Shown here one piece after another: positions 34,263 through 45,724 of a stretch of 64,000 nucleotides of DNA. A program made the translations under genes and the position numbers. Location of the stretch: contig CM044959.1 in the NCBI GenBank assembly GCA_024516035.1, forward strand, positions 20,950,241-21,014,240, read 5' to 3'. Each line of letters begins with the position of its first letter. Position 1 is the stretch's first letter. Source of the stretch: Bactericera cockerelli (lineage: Eukaryota > Arthropoda > Insecta > Hemiptera > Triozidae). Below the pieces are notes generated by a model that was given only the letters and a program-made list of their open reading frames with translations, made no database searches and was not told the origin of the DNA.

Positions 34263-37250
34263 ATCTCGATCTCCCTATTTCATCATGTCAGTATTTACTT
34301 TGTAACATGGCTTGTTAGACATAAAAGAGCCGGGCATGATAATTCTTGCTATCCTGTTAGTCATAAATCATCGTCTACTATCAGGGAGAGTATATGCCAT
34401 GACACGACAATCTGAGTAACTAGTCATGGGCATGAAATTTTGTTCTGTTCATTCTTTTAAAGGTTTTCGGTTACTTAAAAAATATATAAGATGGTCCAAA
34501 ATACGTTCCTATGTATTTTTTTAAATATTTTAGAAAAAGGGGAAAAAATTGAAATAGGAGCTAAAAAATATTTTTTCTTTACAATACAAAACAAACACAA
34601 TAGTTCGGACTTCTAATATTAGAAAAAAATTATATCAGTACTTACCTAATAGGTATGTGGCTGGATATAATATTGTCAGACAGCATAAATATGGATCGTT
34701 AATCTAGGTTTTTGATTAATTCTTAACATTGAAAAATGCAGCTTTAATTTTCATGAAAACGTAACATTTTTATTGAAAAAATTTCAACATACCTACTGAT
34801 GTAGTAATTCAAAATATTAAGTCTAATGAGTTTTTCTGATTTTTTTTTTTTTTTTTGCCATACAATTTTTATGGACACTGGACAGCCCGTCATCAGCATT
34901 TCACACATAACAGTTGATCAATATGACATTAAGTAGCAGGCCCAATCTTATCAATCTATAATAAGGTGCCAATCAAAATAAGCACTCGTTGTATGTATTA
35001 TTGTTTGGTACCGGTATGTACCAACCATATGAACTTGTACATGCAATTATGCTTACAATATCAACACAAAACCTTACAATATTATTTGATATTTTTTCCA
35101 GATTGTAATCTATGTATGTATTTGGAAAGTTTTAATTTTATTTTAATATGAAAGTGTTATTGATGAATATTTTAAAAGGCACAGATTTGAAATTTTTATA
35201 TACATAAAACGATTCGTCTTCAGTCTTTGTTTTCAGAGGAAGCACCTAGAGATTGCACCGTTGCCAGTTGAAATGGCAAAACTATCATCTGTTGAATTAA
35301 AAAATCATTGGTTCTAGAGTTACCTGTTAATTATTCTTCCTGACAACGGGAGTCTACTAAACTAGGGCCCGTGGACAACGGGTTGAGTACCCACAAGAAA
35401 TACTACGGGTCATGGAAAGCACGTACAGCAATGAAGCTCTTGAATTATAGAGAGACATCGACTGAAGCCTGAGTTAGAGACGGAAGGTCGGCAGTCACTG
35501 AGGGAGACCTCATTTTTCCTCATCGAGAAGACTAAAGAGGATTAAGTTTCTGTTGTCGCAATGCCCGTCCTCCGTGGAAATAATATGCGGAGGAAGAGAC
35601 GGTCAGACGGAGAGAAAGAAAAAAGATTAGATATACATAATACAGAGAGCAGAGCAGTATCAATATACAAGACGTGATATAGAAGGAAAGGAGAAATAAA
35701 ATGTAAAATAAAGAGGAAAAAAAAGATGAGAGAAATACAAGAGGAGAAGAATTTTAAGTAGAAAAGAGGAAGGTTATGGTAAAATTGTTAAAGCAGCAGA
35801 GGAGGAGTACCAAAGAATAAACTAACGAAGAAAAGGGAAGAAAAACTACGAAGGATAAAAAGTTCGAGATGGAGATAGGGGAAAATGGAGAAAGGCAGAA
35901 AGAGAGAGCTACGACGAGAAATATGAAAAATAGTTCAGTGAGGTGGAAAATGTCGGTTTAAAATGAATACCTAATATTACCTTGTGTAGGTACTATATGT
36001 ATAGCAAGACATGGGGTGAAAGATTATTAGGGCAGACAGAAAGTAAAACACAAAATGAAATAAGGATTAAGACAAGTTTATTATCTAGAACACCAAAGGT
36101 ATTCTAGTGGAACAGGAGGTATTAGAATTTTCCCGAAGAAAATACTCAAAGAACCTCGGAATTAACCGCTGTTTTGACCTTTTCAAAATACCTGCTTGTA
36201 CCAACATTCTAATATTGAATTAATTATTATCTCAGTACGTTCAAAGTTGGTTGAAATAATGACAGGATTGTGTTTGGCACCGTTGGTGTTAATGAGGTAG
36301 AAAGGAGTTGAGACTCTTTGAAGAAACTTTTTCCTCATTTAGAGAGAAGATGAGGAACGATGGAACAATTTTCTTTAACAAGAGGAAAAATACCTTCTGT
36401 CCAGACAAAATATCTGACCAAATCAAGCACCAATGACGAAAAATCAATAATTTTCTTCATAGAGGAGATAGAATAATAGTAAATACTGTAAATTATATGA
36501 GTTAATCTCGTAATTAAAAAAAAAAAGTTATTGGGAAAAGTTACTGTTGAATAGATATAGACTTGATATGGATATTTCCATATCCATGAACTTCAAGAAT
36601 CTTTCACCATATAAAGTAGGTACATAAGTAGACGTAACATATATTATGTACCTACTGTAACTTTCATTCAAAGTGTATACAAACTGGAACATTCAGAGAA
36701 GTACTTTCAAAGATGAAATAAAGTGATTAGGCATATATAATTTTCACTTTTCTCTATTATAATATACCTATTATTTTGAATGACTACTCTACACAACCAT
36801 TATAGACATGAGCTATTGTGGTCCTACTGTTTAGAAAACACATTGTAAAATGAAATGACCGATGTCACATTAGGAGTACTGACCTAAGTTTTATTAGGCT
36901 GGAATAGAGGGACATTTCAGTCTCTTGAATGAAAGCAGCAACTGAAGTAGAGTTGATTTTTGTTCGGTAATAGTTTGATTTGGAATTCCATAATCGATCA
37001 TAATTAATTATTTTGTGTCAAATTTCTGTTACTTTTGTATACATCTAATGCTAATTATAATATTTTCACTATTAAAAAAAAAAAAAATCAAATTGTAACT
37101 ATCATAGTTTTATCTTTTACTCTTTAAAATTAACTATTTTAATGTATACAAATAAATAAATAATTATAGAGTGAGTATGCCAATTAAAAAACTCACTATT
37201 CCTCACTAGGTATAATATATTGTCTGTAAAGCTACAAAACTAACCAAGTT
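34262..37250. other. Intergenic; E1 head fragment, otherwise no gene
   Basis: 34540-34628 (minus) carries a decayed E1 head (GAAATAGGAGCTAAAAAATA and a TTCTAATATTAGAA palindrome). 35600-35930 is GA-rich. No exon-like segment recognised. Confidence 0.45.
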
Positions 37251-37251
37251 C

Positions 37252-37415
37252 CGACCTCCGTGGCTCAGTGGTTGAGAGCGGTTGCTGACCTAGATTGGTT
37301 GCTGGTCGGATCGGAAATTTCTGATTGAGTGTGTCTCGAATGGCATGGATGTTAAGGTAAAGTTCCCTGAATTAATGGAGAAGCGGTTCCGGGGCACAAC
37401 CATCTTTTTTTTTAA
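37252..37415 (+). repeat. tRNA-derived SINE, family S3
   Basis: CCTCCGTGGCTCAGTGGTTG (box A) as in 21721-21888; box B has decayed; body GAATGGCATGGATGTT and GCGGTTCCGGGGCACA retained. Confidence 0.65.
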
Positions 37416-37534
37416 AGTGAAAACCAATACCTAACCTTTATATGTATTTTCTTTTAAATGATAATATTAATAGATTCTTAGGAACGAATTAAAAAACAGA
37501 ATTTAGTGCTAATAAGCCAGACTGTCGTGAGCTG

Positions 37535-37692
37535 TTGAAACTTCAACTAGTTGTTTGATTGATTGAAACTTCAACTGGTTGTTTGATTGATTGAAACTTC
37601 AACTGGTTGTTTGATTGATTGAAACTTCAACTGGTTTTTTAATTGATTGAAACTTCAACTGGTTGTTTAATTGATTGAAACTTCAACTAGTT
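37535..37692. repeat. 28-bp minisatellite, left part
   Basis: Unit GTTGTTTGATTGATTGAAAC plus TTCAACTG, about five to six copies. It continues at 41230-41419 on the far side of the BEL/Pao insertion. Confidence 0.9.
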
Positions 37693-37864
37693 TGGCTAAT
37701 CAGCCAGCAATTATTTTCCCAAGTTCACTGTTTGAACTTCTCGAGTTTTCAGTTTTCCAATACAGTTTTTCATATTACGTTTTTCTCTTACAACAACCAA
37801 GTTTCTGCTTATTTTCCATCTAGGATTTAACCCGTCTGGGCGCCCTCTGCGGTGGCATCTTTTA
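37693..37864 (+). repeat. 5' LTR of the BEL/Pao element
   Basis: 172 bp, starts TGGCTAATCAGCCAGC (with the short inverted repeat TGGCT/AGCCA) and ends GGTGGCATCTTTTA. The end is not the usual CA; the boundary was set from where the two copies stop matching and from the TAGTT duplication. Confidence 0.88.
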
Positions 37865-37865
37865 T

Positions 37866-37883
37866 TGGTCCTTCGGTTATTGT
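37866..37883 (+). promoter_or_regulatory. Putative tRNA primer-binding site
   Basis: TGGTCCTTCGGTTATTG directly follows the LTR, resembling the TGGTCCTTCGAG-type site common in BEL/Pao elements, where minus-strand synthesis is primed. Confidence 0.55.
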
Positions 37884-37934
37884 CGGTGAACATAGTGAGG
37901 AAAATACTATTCCTAGTTTTTCAGTTTCCCAGCT

Positions 37935-38576
37935 ATGGATTCTTACAAGAAAAGGTCGATTCTAAAAGGAAGAGTCACTCGCCTGAAGAACAAAATTCAA
38001 GAAGGAGTAGCAAACGCGTTTCAAGCTAAAGTTGATCTGGATAAGCTCGGTCAATATGAAGTTGAATTGCAGGTACTTCAAGACAACATTCTCAAGGTAT
38101 GTTCTGATGAAGATCATGATAAGGAAGAGGATTATTTCGAGGATGTTTCAACCCAAATTGGTGAGTTAAAAGCTAAACTTTCAGAGATTATCACCCCTGA
38201 GTCATCTAATAGCGTAAAATCAGAGACAGTGAGTGTTATTCCTGCTTTCAAACCCAACATAAAGTTACCTCAAATTCAAATTCCAACTTTTGATGGGTCA
38301 ATTGAAAATTGGGCTACTTTTAAAGATTTATTTAGCGAACTGATTCACAAAAATGATGAGTTACAGCCTATTCAAAGGTTTCAATATTTGAAAACATCAT
38401 TAGTAGATGAGGCAGCAAGTCTCATTCAACACCTACCACTGACGTCTGCAAATTATTATATTGCTTGGAATATCCTAATAGATAGTAGATACTTATGCGA
38501 ACAAGTATTCAACTGTTTCATTTCATTTGAAAAATTTATTCAACGTACAATATCAATCACAAAATCGTATGTCTAG
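37935..38576 (+). pseudogene. BEL/Pao Gag, N-terminal part
   Basis: Starts MDSYKKRSILKGRVTRLKNK, a predicted coiled-coil region, then the DUF1759-like segment LPQIQIPTFDGSIENWATFK (about residues 110-140), typical of BEL Gag capsid. True homology ends near 38535; the last ~15 residues of this frame are read in the wrong register after a frameshift. The ATG lies 70 bp past the LTR. Confidence 0.85.
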
Positions 38577-38967
38577 CTTAAAAACGATGTTGACTGTAGT
38601 GCGTACCAATTTCAATGCGCTAACTTCCCTGGGTATCGATACTCAGTCGTGGGATATTTTGATTATATACCTACTTGAGACGAAAATCGATGATGATCTT
38701 TATCACGACTGGGTAAAGAAATTCGATAGTAAAAAGTTACCCACACTCAACATGTTTTTTGATTTCTTGAGGGAAATGATAGTTATTTCAGAAAGAACTG
38801 AACAGAAAATGGTATCAAAGTCAAAGTTTAATATAATTCGTGAAATGTCGCTACCATCATTGTGTTTCCTGTGCAAGCTGCAACACAAATTATATGAATG
38901 TGTACAGTTTAAAAATCTATCTATGACAGAAAAGAATGCTTTCGTAAAAAAAAAAGGTTTGCTATAA
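38530..38967 (+). pseudogene. BEL/Pao Gag, middle part (shifted frame)
   Basis: Continues the DUF1759-type domain after the frameshift near 38535 (SSLKTMLTVVRTNFNALTSL, W..LIIYLLETKID, KLPTLNMFFDFLRE). It has the first cysteines of a zinc region (LCFLCKLQHKLYEC) and ends prematurely because of a one-base change in an A-run at about 38947-38956. Confidence 0.8.
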
Positions 38968-39682
38968 CTGTTTATCAAGTACCAATCAACATGATGCAAA
39001 TAAATGTACTTCCAAGTCTTTATGTAAGATTTGCTCAAAGAAACATCACTCAATATTACATAAATTTAGTTCTCAGGCAAACTATGCAGGAGATGAAGAA
39101 TACTTTTGCGGTGGTGGTGCAACGTCAAGTAATGAGCAAGGATCTACATCTGCAAACTCGGAAGATTTAACTATAGTATGTACTCAAATGGAAAATGGAT
39201 TTAAGGAGCAGGTACTACTGTCTACAGCTGTTGTTAGAGTAGAAGTGTCAATAGGTAATTATCATTATGTGAGAGCGTTACTGGATTCGGGCTCACAAAG
39301 TTGTTTCATCTCGTCCCAATGCGTCAAAAAGCTCGGGCTCAGAGAACAAAAAATGAATCCGATTAGCGTAAATGGGATCGGTGGTTCTAGCACACTAGAA
39401 ATAAATAAATTCTGTGAGTGCCTAGTGGAGTCAAGATATAATAATTACCATTTGCTCATCAAGGCACTAGTAATACCTAAAGTCACCAACAAATTACCTG
39501 CTCTCTCATTAAACAAATTATCCTGGGACTATACGAAAAATTTAAACCTGAGTGATCCAGATTTTCATACTTCTCGCGATATTGATATGATTTTTGGAGC
39601 TGAACATTTCTTTACTTTACTAGAGTCTGGTTTCATTCAAGGCCCGCCAGGATATCCAAGTATTCAAAATTTGGCTGGATAG
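38957..39682 (+). pseudogene. BEL/Pao zinc knuckle and aspartic protease
   Basis: The frame entered after the A-run carries VCYNCLSSTNQHDANKC, then C..C..HH (CKICSKKHHSILH), the Gag zinc region, followed by the retropepsin domain with catalytic ALLDSGSQS (D-S-G) and the DUF1758-like MIFGAEHFFTLLESG. The protease cuts the polyprotein in the family; the active-site triad residues are intact here. A one-base shift near 39668 terminates the frame just past GYPSIQNL. Confidence 0.85.
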
Positions 39683-39960
39683 TAGCAGGAAAAATTATAA
39701 ACACTGTAACTTCAAATATTTCTTCTTTTCATGTTAACTTGGACACTACACTGAAACGATTCTGGGAAGTGGAGGAGCTGCCTATGAATCAACATTTGAC
39801 CAAAGAGGAGAAAAATTGTGAAGAACATTTCGTGCAGAATGTGCAACGTGTGGAAGAGTTAAGAAAATCTGTACTTCTTACTGAGGAAGTAAAAATGCAA
39901 AAATTAATATTATCAATTTGGTTCAACAAGAAGTATTTTCTCGTGAGCTTGATTCCATAG
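39665..39960 (+). pseudogene. BEL/Pao linker; RT/RNase H deletion point
   Basis: After another shift the linker before RT is readable (LKRFWEVEELPMNQHLTKEE, CEEHF). At about 39850 the sequence passes directly to the region just before the integrase zinc domain (VEELRKSVLL). The whole reverse transcriptase and RNase H are absent, a deletion I infer to be well over 1 kb from the usual family length. Confidence 0.8.
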
Positions 39961-41020
39961 AAAAACATAGTGCTGTAAAATCCGACAGCAAATTAAAAAC
40001 ATTAAATCCGTTCTTGGATAATTCAGGATTACTTCTTAGAGTTGGCGGAAGATTAAGAAACTCGGAACTATCAGATAATAATAAACATCAAGTGCTGTTA
40101 CCTCAGAGGCATAAATTCATAGAGTTATTAGTACATTACTTTCATGAAAAACATCTTCAGGCAGGGCCGCCTTTCCTTCTTGCCATAATTCGGCAGGAAT
40201 ATTGGATTATTCAAGGACTCTGTGTGACAAAGAAAATATTTCATAACTGTATATCTTGTTTCATGACAAATCCAATGCGAGGTCACATTACTGAAATGAT
40301 GGGCGATTTACCTGAGAATAGAGTTGAGGCCAGCCCACCATTTTCTAGTTGTGGTATTAATTACGCTGGACCTATTTCAGTGGGAACAGACGACGGAAGA
40401 TCCAATGTATTATGCAAGGATTACATTGCATTTTGTGTTTGTTTTACCTTCAAATGTTATCATATAGAGCTGGTTTCAGATTTATCTACAATAGATTTTA
40501 TTGCTGCCCTACGCCGATTTGTTAGCCGCCGAGGAGTTCCGACAGACATTTACGCCGGCAACGGAACCGTTCTTATCCTCACTGATGGGTTACTAAATAT
40601 CCGACCACTAACACCCATGTCAAACGATGTAGTATATGATTTAGAAGTACTAACTCCTGGTCATTTCCTTATAGGCCGATCTTTGACTGCTGTTCCTGAG
40701 ACGGATGTCATCTCTTCGTCAAATAATCGACTAAGAAGATGGTTCTTGACTCAGAAGATAACTCAAGATTTCTGGAAGCGGTGGTCTCTAGAATACCTGA
40801 ACACATTGAATCAAAGATTCAAATGGAAATACAAAAGAGAAAATGTCAAATCAGGCGATTTGGTATTGATGATATACCTCCTAGAAAGTGGAGATTGGGA
40901 CGAGTATATGAATTGTTTCCTGGTGATGACAACCTCGTCAGAGTCGTAGCTATCAAGACTCAGACGGGAACTATGAAAAGAAGAGTATCACGTATTGTAC
41001 AATTACCCACATGTGATTAA
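39905..41020 (+). pseudogene. BEL/Pao integrase, catalytically dead
   Basis: Contains the H-H-C-C zinc region (HYFHEKHLQ ... NCISC, about 40134-40260), the core start FSSCGINYAGP, and the C-terminal region LTPGHFLIGRSL, FWKRWSLEYL, then after a one-base shift near 40868 PPRKWRLGRVYELFPG ending at 41020. In the family the core has DYAGP and SDNGTNF; here these read NYAGP and YAGNGT, and the sequence then jumps to LNIRPLTP, deleting the segment with the catalytic Glu. All three catalytic acids are thus changed or lost. Confidence 0.85.
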
Positions 41021-41057
41021 TTAATATTCATATGTTATTAACAAGAGCCTGGCAGTA

Positions 41058-41229
41058 TGGCTAATCAGCCAGCAATTATTTTCCCAAGTTCACTGTTTGA
41101 ACTTCTCGAGTTTTCAGTTTTCCAATACAGTTTTTCATATTACGTTTTTCTCTTACAACAACCAAGTTTCTGCTTATTTTCCATCTAGGATTTAACCCGT
41201 CTGGGCGCCCTCTGCGGTGGCATCTTTTA
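41058..41229 (+). repeat. 3' LTR of the BEL/Pao element
   Basis: I see no difference from the 5' LTR over 172 bp. A clear polypurine tract is not obvious just upstream (AACAAGAGCC is the best candidate). Confidence 0.88.
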
Positions 41230-41419
41230 TAGTTGTTTGATTGATTGAAACTTCAACTAGTTGTTTGATTGATTGTAACTTCAACTAGTTGTTTGATTGA
41301 TTGAAACTTCAACTAGTTGTTTAATTGATTGAAACTTCAACTAGTTGTTTGATTGGTTGAAACTTCAACTAGTTGTTTGATTGATTGAAACTTCAACTAG
41401 TTGTTACGTTGATTGATTA
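41230..41419. repeat. 28-bp minisatellite, right part
   Basis: Six to seven copies of the same unit as 37535-37692, beginning with the TAGTT duplication of the BEL insertion. Confidence 0.9.
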
Positions 41420-42322
41420 GTTTTGACTATGTTGTTGTTAATTCGATACTATTTTATTACTCGGTCCCTAGTCTCGAAAAAATGAACGCTGCTGTGGTGG
41501 ACACTGTCACTATAGTATTTGATTTAAGTTATGTGAATGGCTGTTACCATGGTAATACTAACACTATAGTAACAGTCTCCGCTTTAGCGTTGTTCATTAA
41601 TTCGGGTTTTAGAAGTCTAAAATCGCACTGTGGCTACTCCATGCATACAAAATTATGTACACCCACATTCCCCCACCCACCCCAGCGCCGGGCTACTTTC
41701 CAATGCATTAATGTAGGAGTCAAAGAGAATACCTTTGTTATTTGGCTTCCATTTCGTACCAAGGTTGTTTCGCCGGAGCACAAGTGGTTACACAGGTTAA
41801 ATTAGAGTAAAAGTATAATCATATTAGTAATGATACTCTCATTTATAAAATGCGCTTTTGTAATAGATAAATATATACATAAAACAATAATTTATGTAGG
41901 TATTTAAAGTACATAGTTATACCATTCTGTCCTACTCGTGTCTAAGGACAGGGTCAGAACAAATACAGTAACTGCTACAGGGTGTCACATGAAAGAGTTT
42001 TCTATTCAATTTAATAGGAACACATAAGCTTGGGGTCACGGCACCATGGAAGACCTCTCGAAAGAAGGTTTTTTTTTATTTCTTTTTCTGGCATTGGTAG
42101 GCAAGGCCATTCCATACAGCCAAAGAAAGAAGGTTAGGGACTAACAAAAACAATTAGTTACTGTAAGTACTACCATTCCCTTCACTTTATAATACTATGC
42201 TACCCTGTTTTTCATAATAACACTGATAAGTGGGTATTTAGTGTCCTAGGTAAAGGCAGTGTGCTATCGATGGACGATAATAATATGAGAAGGTTTCCAC
42301 ATTATTCAGAATGGAAAGTATC
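41420..42322. other. Intergenic; MITE interior fragment at 42066-42126
   Basis: A 130-codon frame at 41413-41805 has no family resemblance and no codon or splice support; not called. TACAGGGTGTCAC at 41978 resembles a single TA-element end without partner. Confidence 0.4.
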
Positions 42323-42330
42323 CTGGATAC

Positions 42331-42588
42331 CAGGCGCGGCCGTAGGGAAAATGTTTTGGGGGTGCTTCCACATGAACTGCACTAAAATGAGATTTATATT
42401 AGAGTCGCTCTTTTAGTGCTTAACAAGTTTGTGTTTGTTTACCATGCCAATTATTATAATTTTAAATTAATTAATCTGGAAATGTGAAGTGATTTTCACT
42501 TTGTACGAGCTAGGATTTTAACAACCAGTTTTTTTTTCGTTTGAGGGGGTGCTGCAGTTCCGCAGCTCCTTAGTACCAGCCGCGCCTG
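42331..42588. mobile_element. hAT-like MITE, 258 bp, 8-bp target duplication
   Basis: Left end CAGGCGCGGCCGTA; right end inverse complement CAGGCGCGGCTGGTA. Flanked by perfect direct repeats CTGGATAC (42323-42330 and 42589-42596). Non-coding. Confidence 0.88.
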
Positions 42589-42596
42589 CTGGATAC

Positions 42597-43412
42597 TACT
42601 AAAAGCATGTTAGCGATGTACATAATTATTATAATGTATGCTATGGCATTATATGATAGGGATTAGGGATATACAGATTATACACAGCTTCACTCAACGT
42701 GGGGCTCTTGGGGCGGGGACTAAAGATGACTTTTGATTCTACCACCCTGTCCCATAAGCTTTGAAAGTGCATAAATAATATAAACATATTAAATGAAAAG
42801 TCAAGAGTAGGTATTGAATTTTGAGAAAATCTATCCTTTGTAAGTAAATAATTATCATAAGGTCTCCAAATGTTCAAACCAGGAAGTTGGGGTTTAAACC
42901 CTGACCTATACGCTCTAAAAGCCCAAGCACTTTTTTTGTTGTGTAATTTATTTTTGATTTTTTTCACAAATGAATGATAGGTAGATTTTTTTCACAGATC
43001 AATAATAAAATTGGAACATGTACCCTAAGTTTTCTTCATTTTTCAGAAGCGTTCTTATTCTGAGAACTGCTGACGTGTTTCATATAGATATTATAATACA
43101 TACGCGTAATATTGATAAATAATATCGTATAATGTAATGATAATAGCTCTCCAGCTCCATATACCTAAGCTTCGCAAGGGCAACTTATCCTATTAGTCTG
43201 AGAGGATGTGTACAAATAAGTACGTATAATACGTATATAGGTACGTACATGATCTTTTTCAAAGCTATCGAAACTTAGTCCTATGTAAAGCGTGCATAAA
43301 AGATACCTAAATACATAATAAAAAATATGTAAAACTGTATTATATTCCGCACTTTGCAAGGGGTTTCTAAACATTTCTTACCGCTCTTAGTTTTATGATA
43401 TTAAGGTTTAGT

Positions 43413-43443
<31 letters not shown>

Positions 43444-43754
43444 CATAATGTAAACCACTATCGTCGCTAATTAAATATTAATCCGTACCTATGCTTACGA
43501 CCGTCATACCAGGTATTTAAATTTAAACATACATTTAAATTCCATCATGAATAATAGCTTGCATAATATTCTTTAACATTGACATTATTACACGTCAGGT
43601 CATTTTAACCATCATCTGCCACAAAAGAACAAAACAATAAAAATGCGTGTCTCGAAAAACTACATGTTACAAAATGTGGATGTTACGTATTCGAAAAATG
43701 AAGTCACGTATTCGAAACACCCATCAGATCATAATTTTCAAATGAAAATGGTTT
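42597..43754. other. Intergenic, poly(T) run, no gene
   Basis: A ~30-base T-run at about 43414-43443. Around 42850-42930 there are weak S4 SINE body similarities (AAGCCCAAGCACTTTTTTT). Confidence 0.4.
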
Positions 43755-44459
43755 AAAAAACACTGCCAATTATGGACACAATACTTCCTCGTGATTGCTT
43801 CACATTGTAAACACGTGCCAATTTTGAGATTTTATAGAAAATTACTTGTATCTCCAAAACGGCTCAACCGATTTTCTTCAAATTTGTTTTATATGGTAGA
43901 ATATTGTTTTTTCTACATTCTAAACTCTACAAAAATTTCTGTATCGGCAAGTTGTGGTCCTTATTTTTTTACTTTTTTGTCCAAAATTTCGGATTTTCTT
44001 AAATATCAGAGTCAAATTATAATTAATTTAAAAATAAATATAAATAGCCTATGTAAAACTATGATATGCATATTTTTACAAAATTTCATCGAAATCGGGT
44101 GTACCGTTCACAAGATATAAGCGTTTAAGTAAAAAGTTAGTGGTCAGGCGCATGGCCTCTTTCACTCAGAACCGCTAGTACGAATTCGATGAATTTAAAA
44201 TGGGACCATCTACAGAATGTCTCCTAGATGTGTGCAAAATTTCATCAAAATCCGTTGAGTAGTTTTTGAGATTTGCGCGTTACAAGGAATCGTTTTAACA
44301 GACCGACAGACCGACAGACCGACAGACAGACACAAAACCAAATTTACTCAGTAGGTTATGAAACGTCCAGAAAAATTGAAATCGGAGCAAAAAAATATTT
44401 TTTTTTACAAAAACGAACACAATACTTCCGATTTCTAATATTAGAAATTTCTCGGAAGT
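43755..44459 (-). mobile_element. E1 repeat, copy 4 (full length)
   Basis: Minus-strand copy, tail at 43755 and hairpin head ending at 44459. Very similar to copy 3. Short GTCT array (about four units). A small deletion removes the CATATTT block near the head. Confidence 0.85.
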
Positions 44460-44847
44460 AAAAATTGAAACTTAGATAATAGATAGTTTTTCGAAACACG
44501 CATTCAATTATTGTTATCAGCATTAGTAAGCAACAAAACTTATTCTCATCAGCATCAGCATTGCAAACACCACCGTCCATCATTCATAACTTCCAGCACT
44601 CTCAAATAAAAGGTTATCATCAGTATAACAGTTAATGGAAGACGAAACTTTTCACCAGAAACATATTACAAAACAATTCCTATGTTAAAAAACTTTGATA
44701 AAGTTCGATTGCAGAGAAAGTTTTAATAGCATTGCATGTTCCTTGTCCTGTGTAACATGAATTGCTTGGTAATGGGATGAATGTAATTTATTATGAGGGT
44801 TGTGGTAATGTTGATACTCTGAGGGTTGCTGAGTCAATCGAATGAAT

Positions 44848-44910
44848 TGAAAGGAGTGCCATAGGCAATAACCCCGCCCTTTATTTTGGACATTTGAATA
44901 GGTATGTATA
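44848..44910 (+). repeat. LINE 3'-UTR remnant
   Basis: GTGCCATAGGCAATAACCCC and GCCCTTTATTTTGGACAT match the remnants on the minus strand at 49340-49392 and 59042-59092. Confidence 0.5.
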
Positions 44911-44994
44911 TTGTATAATATTGTATTCATGTATTTTCTTTCTTTTCTTTTTTTTTTTGTTCTCCATTTTGTAAGTTATTTTTGTTGTCATTTT

Positions 44995-45724
44995 ACTTCC
45001 GAGAAATTTCTAATATTAAAAATCGGAAGTATTGTGTTCGTTTTTGTAAAAAAAAATATTTTTTTGCTCCGATTTCAATTTTTTTCATATTTCTGGACGT
45101 TTCATAACCTACTGAGTAAATTTGGTTTTGTGTCCGTCTGTCGGTTTGTCGGTCCGTCAATCCGTCGATCCGTCGGTCTGTTAAAACGATTCCTTGTAAC
45201 GCGCAAATCTCGGAAACTACTGGACCGATTTTGATGCAATTTTGCACACATCTAGGAGATATTCTGTAGATGGTCCCATTTTAAATTCATCGAATTCATA
45301 CTAGCGGTTCTGGGTGAAAGAGACCATGCGCCTGACCACTAACTTTTTACTTAAACGCTTATATCTCGTGAACGGTACACCCGATTTCGATCAAATTTTG
45401 TAAGAATATGCATATTATTGTTTTACATAGGTTATTTATATTTATTTTCAAAATAATTATAATTTAACTCTGATATTTAAGAAATTCCGAAATTTTTGAC
45501 AAAAAAGTAAAAAAATAAGGACCATGATTTGCCGATACAGAATTTTTTGTGGAATCTAGAATGTAGAAAAAACGATATTCTACCATATAAAACAAATTTG
45601 AAGAAAATCGGTTGAGCTGTTTTGGAAATACAAGTAATTTTCTATAAAATCTCAAAATTGGCACGTGTTTACAATGTGAAGCAATCACGAGGAAGTATTG
45701 TGTCCATAATTGGCAGTGTTTTTT
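44995..45724 (+). mobile_element. E1 repeat, copy 5 (full length)
   Basis: Hairpin head at 44995, tail AATTGGCAGTGTTTTTT at 45724; the GTCT array is interrupted by GTCAATCCGTCGATCC variants. Pairs head-to-head with copy 4. Confidence 0.85.

Larger units (their letters stand above)
37693..41229 (+). mobile_element. BEL/Pao LTR retrotransposon, internally deleted
   Basis: Two 172-bp direct repeats (37693-37864, 41058-41229) that look identical base for base, flanked by TAGTT at 37688-37692 and 41230-41234. A primer-binding-like TGGTCCTTCGGTT follows the left LTR, as in many BEL elements. Coding order is gag, protease, (RT and RNase H missing), integrase; the protein-domain order and the DUF1759/DUF1758-like sequences identify BEL/Pao. 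Several frameshifts break the polyprotein. It is therefore non-autonomous. Confidence 0.92.

Noticed and set aside
33920..34318. Plus-strand Ser/Leu frame and minus-strand Arg/Glu frame
   Set aside because: Both come from the (CT)n tract.
38703..39053. 116-codon minus-strand frame within the BEL element
   Set aside because: Antisense shadow of the Gag region.
41413..41805. 130-codon plus-strand frame after the minisatellite
   Set aside because: No recognisable domain and no splice or repeat-conservation support.
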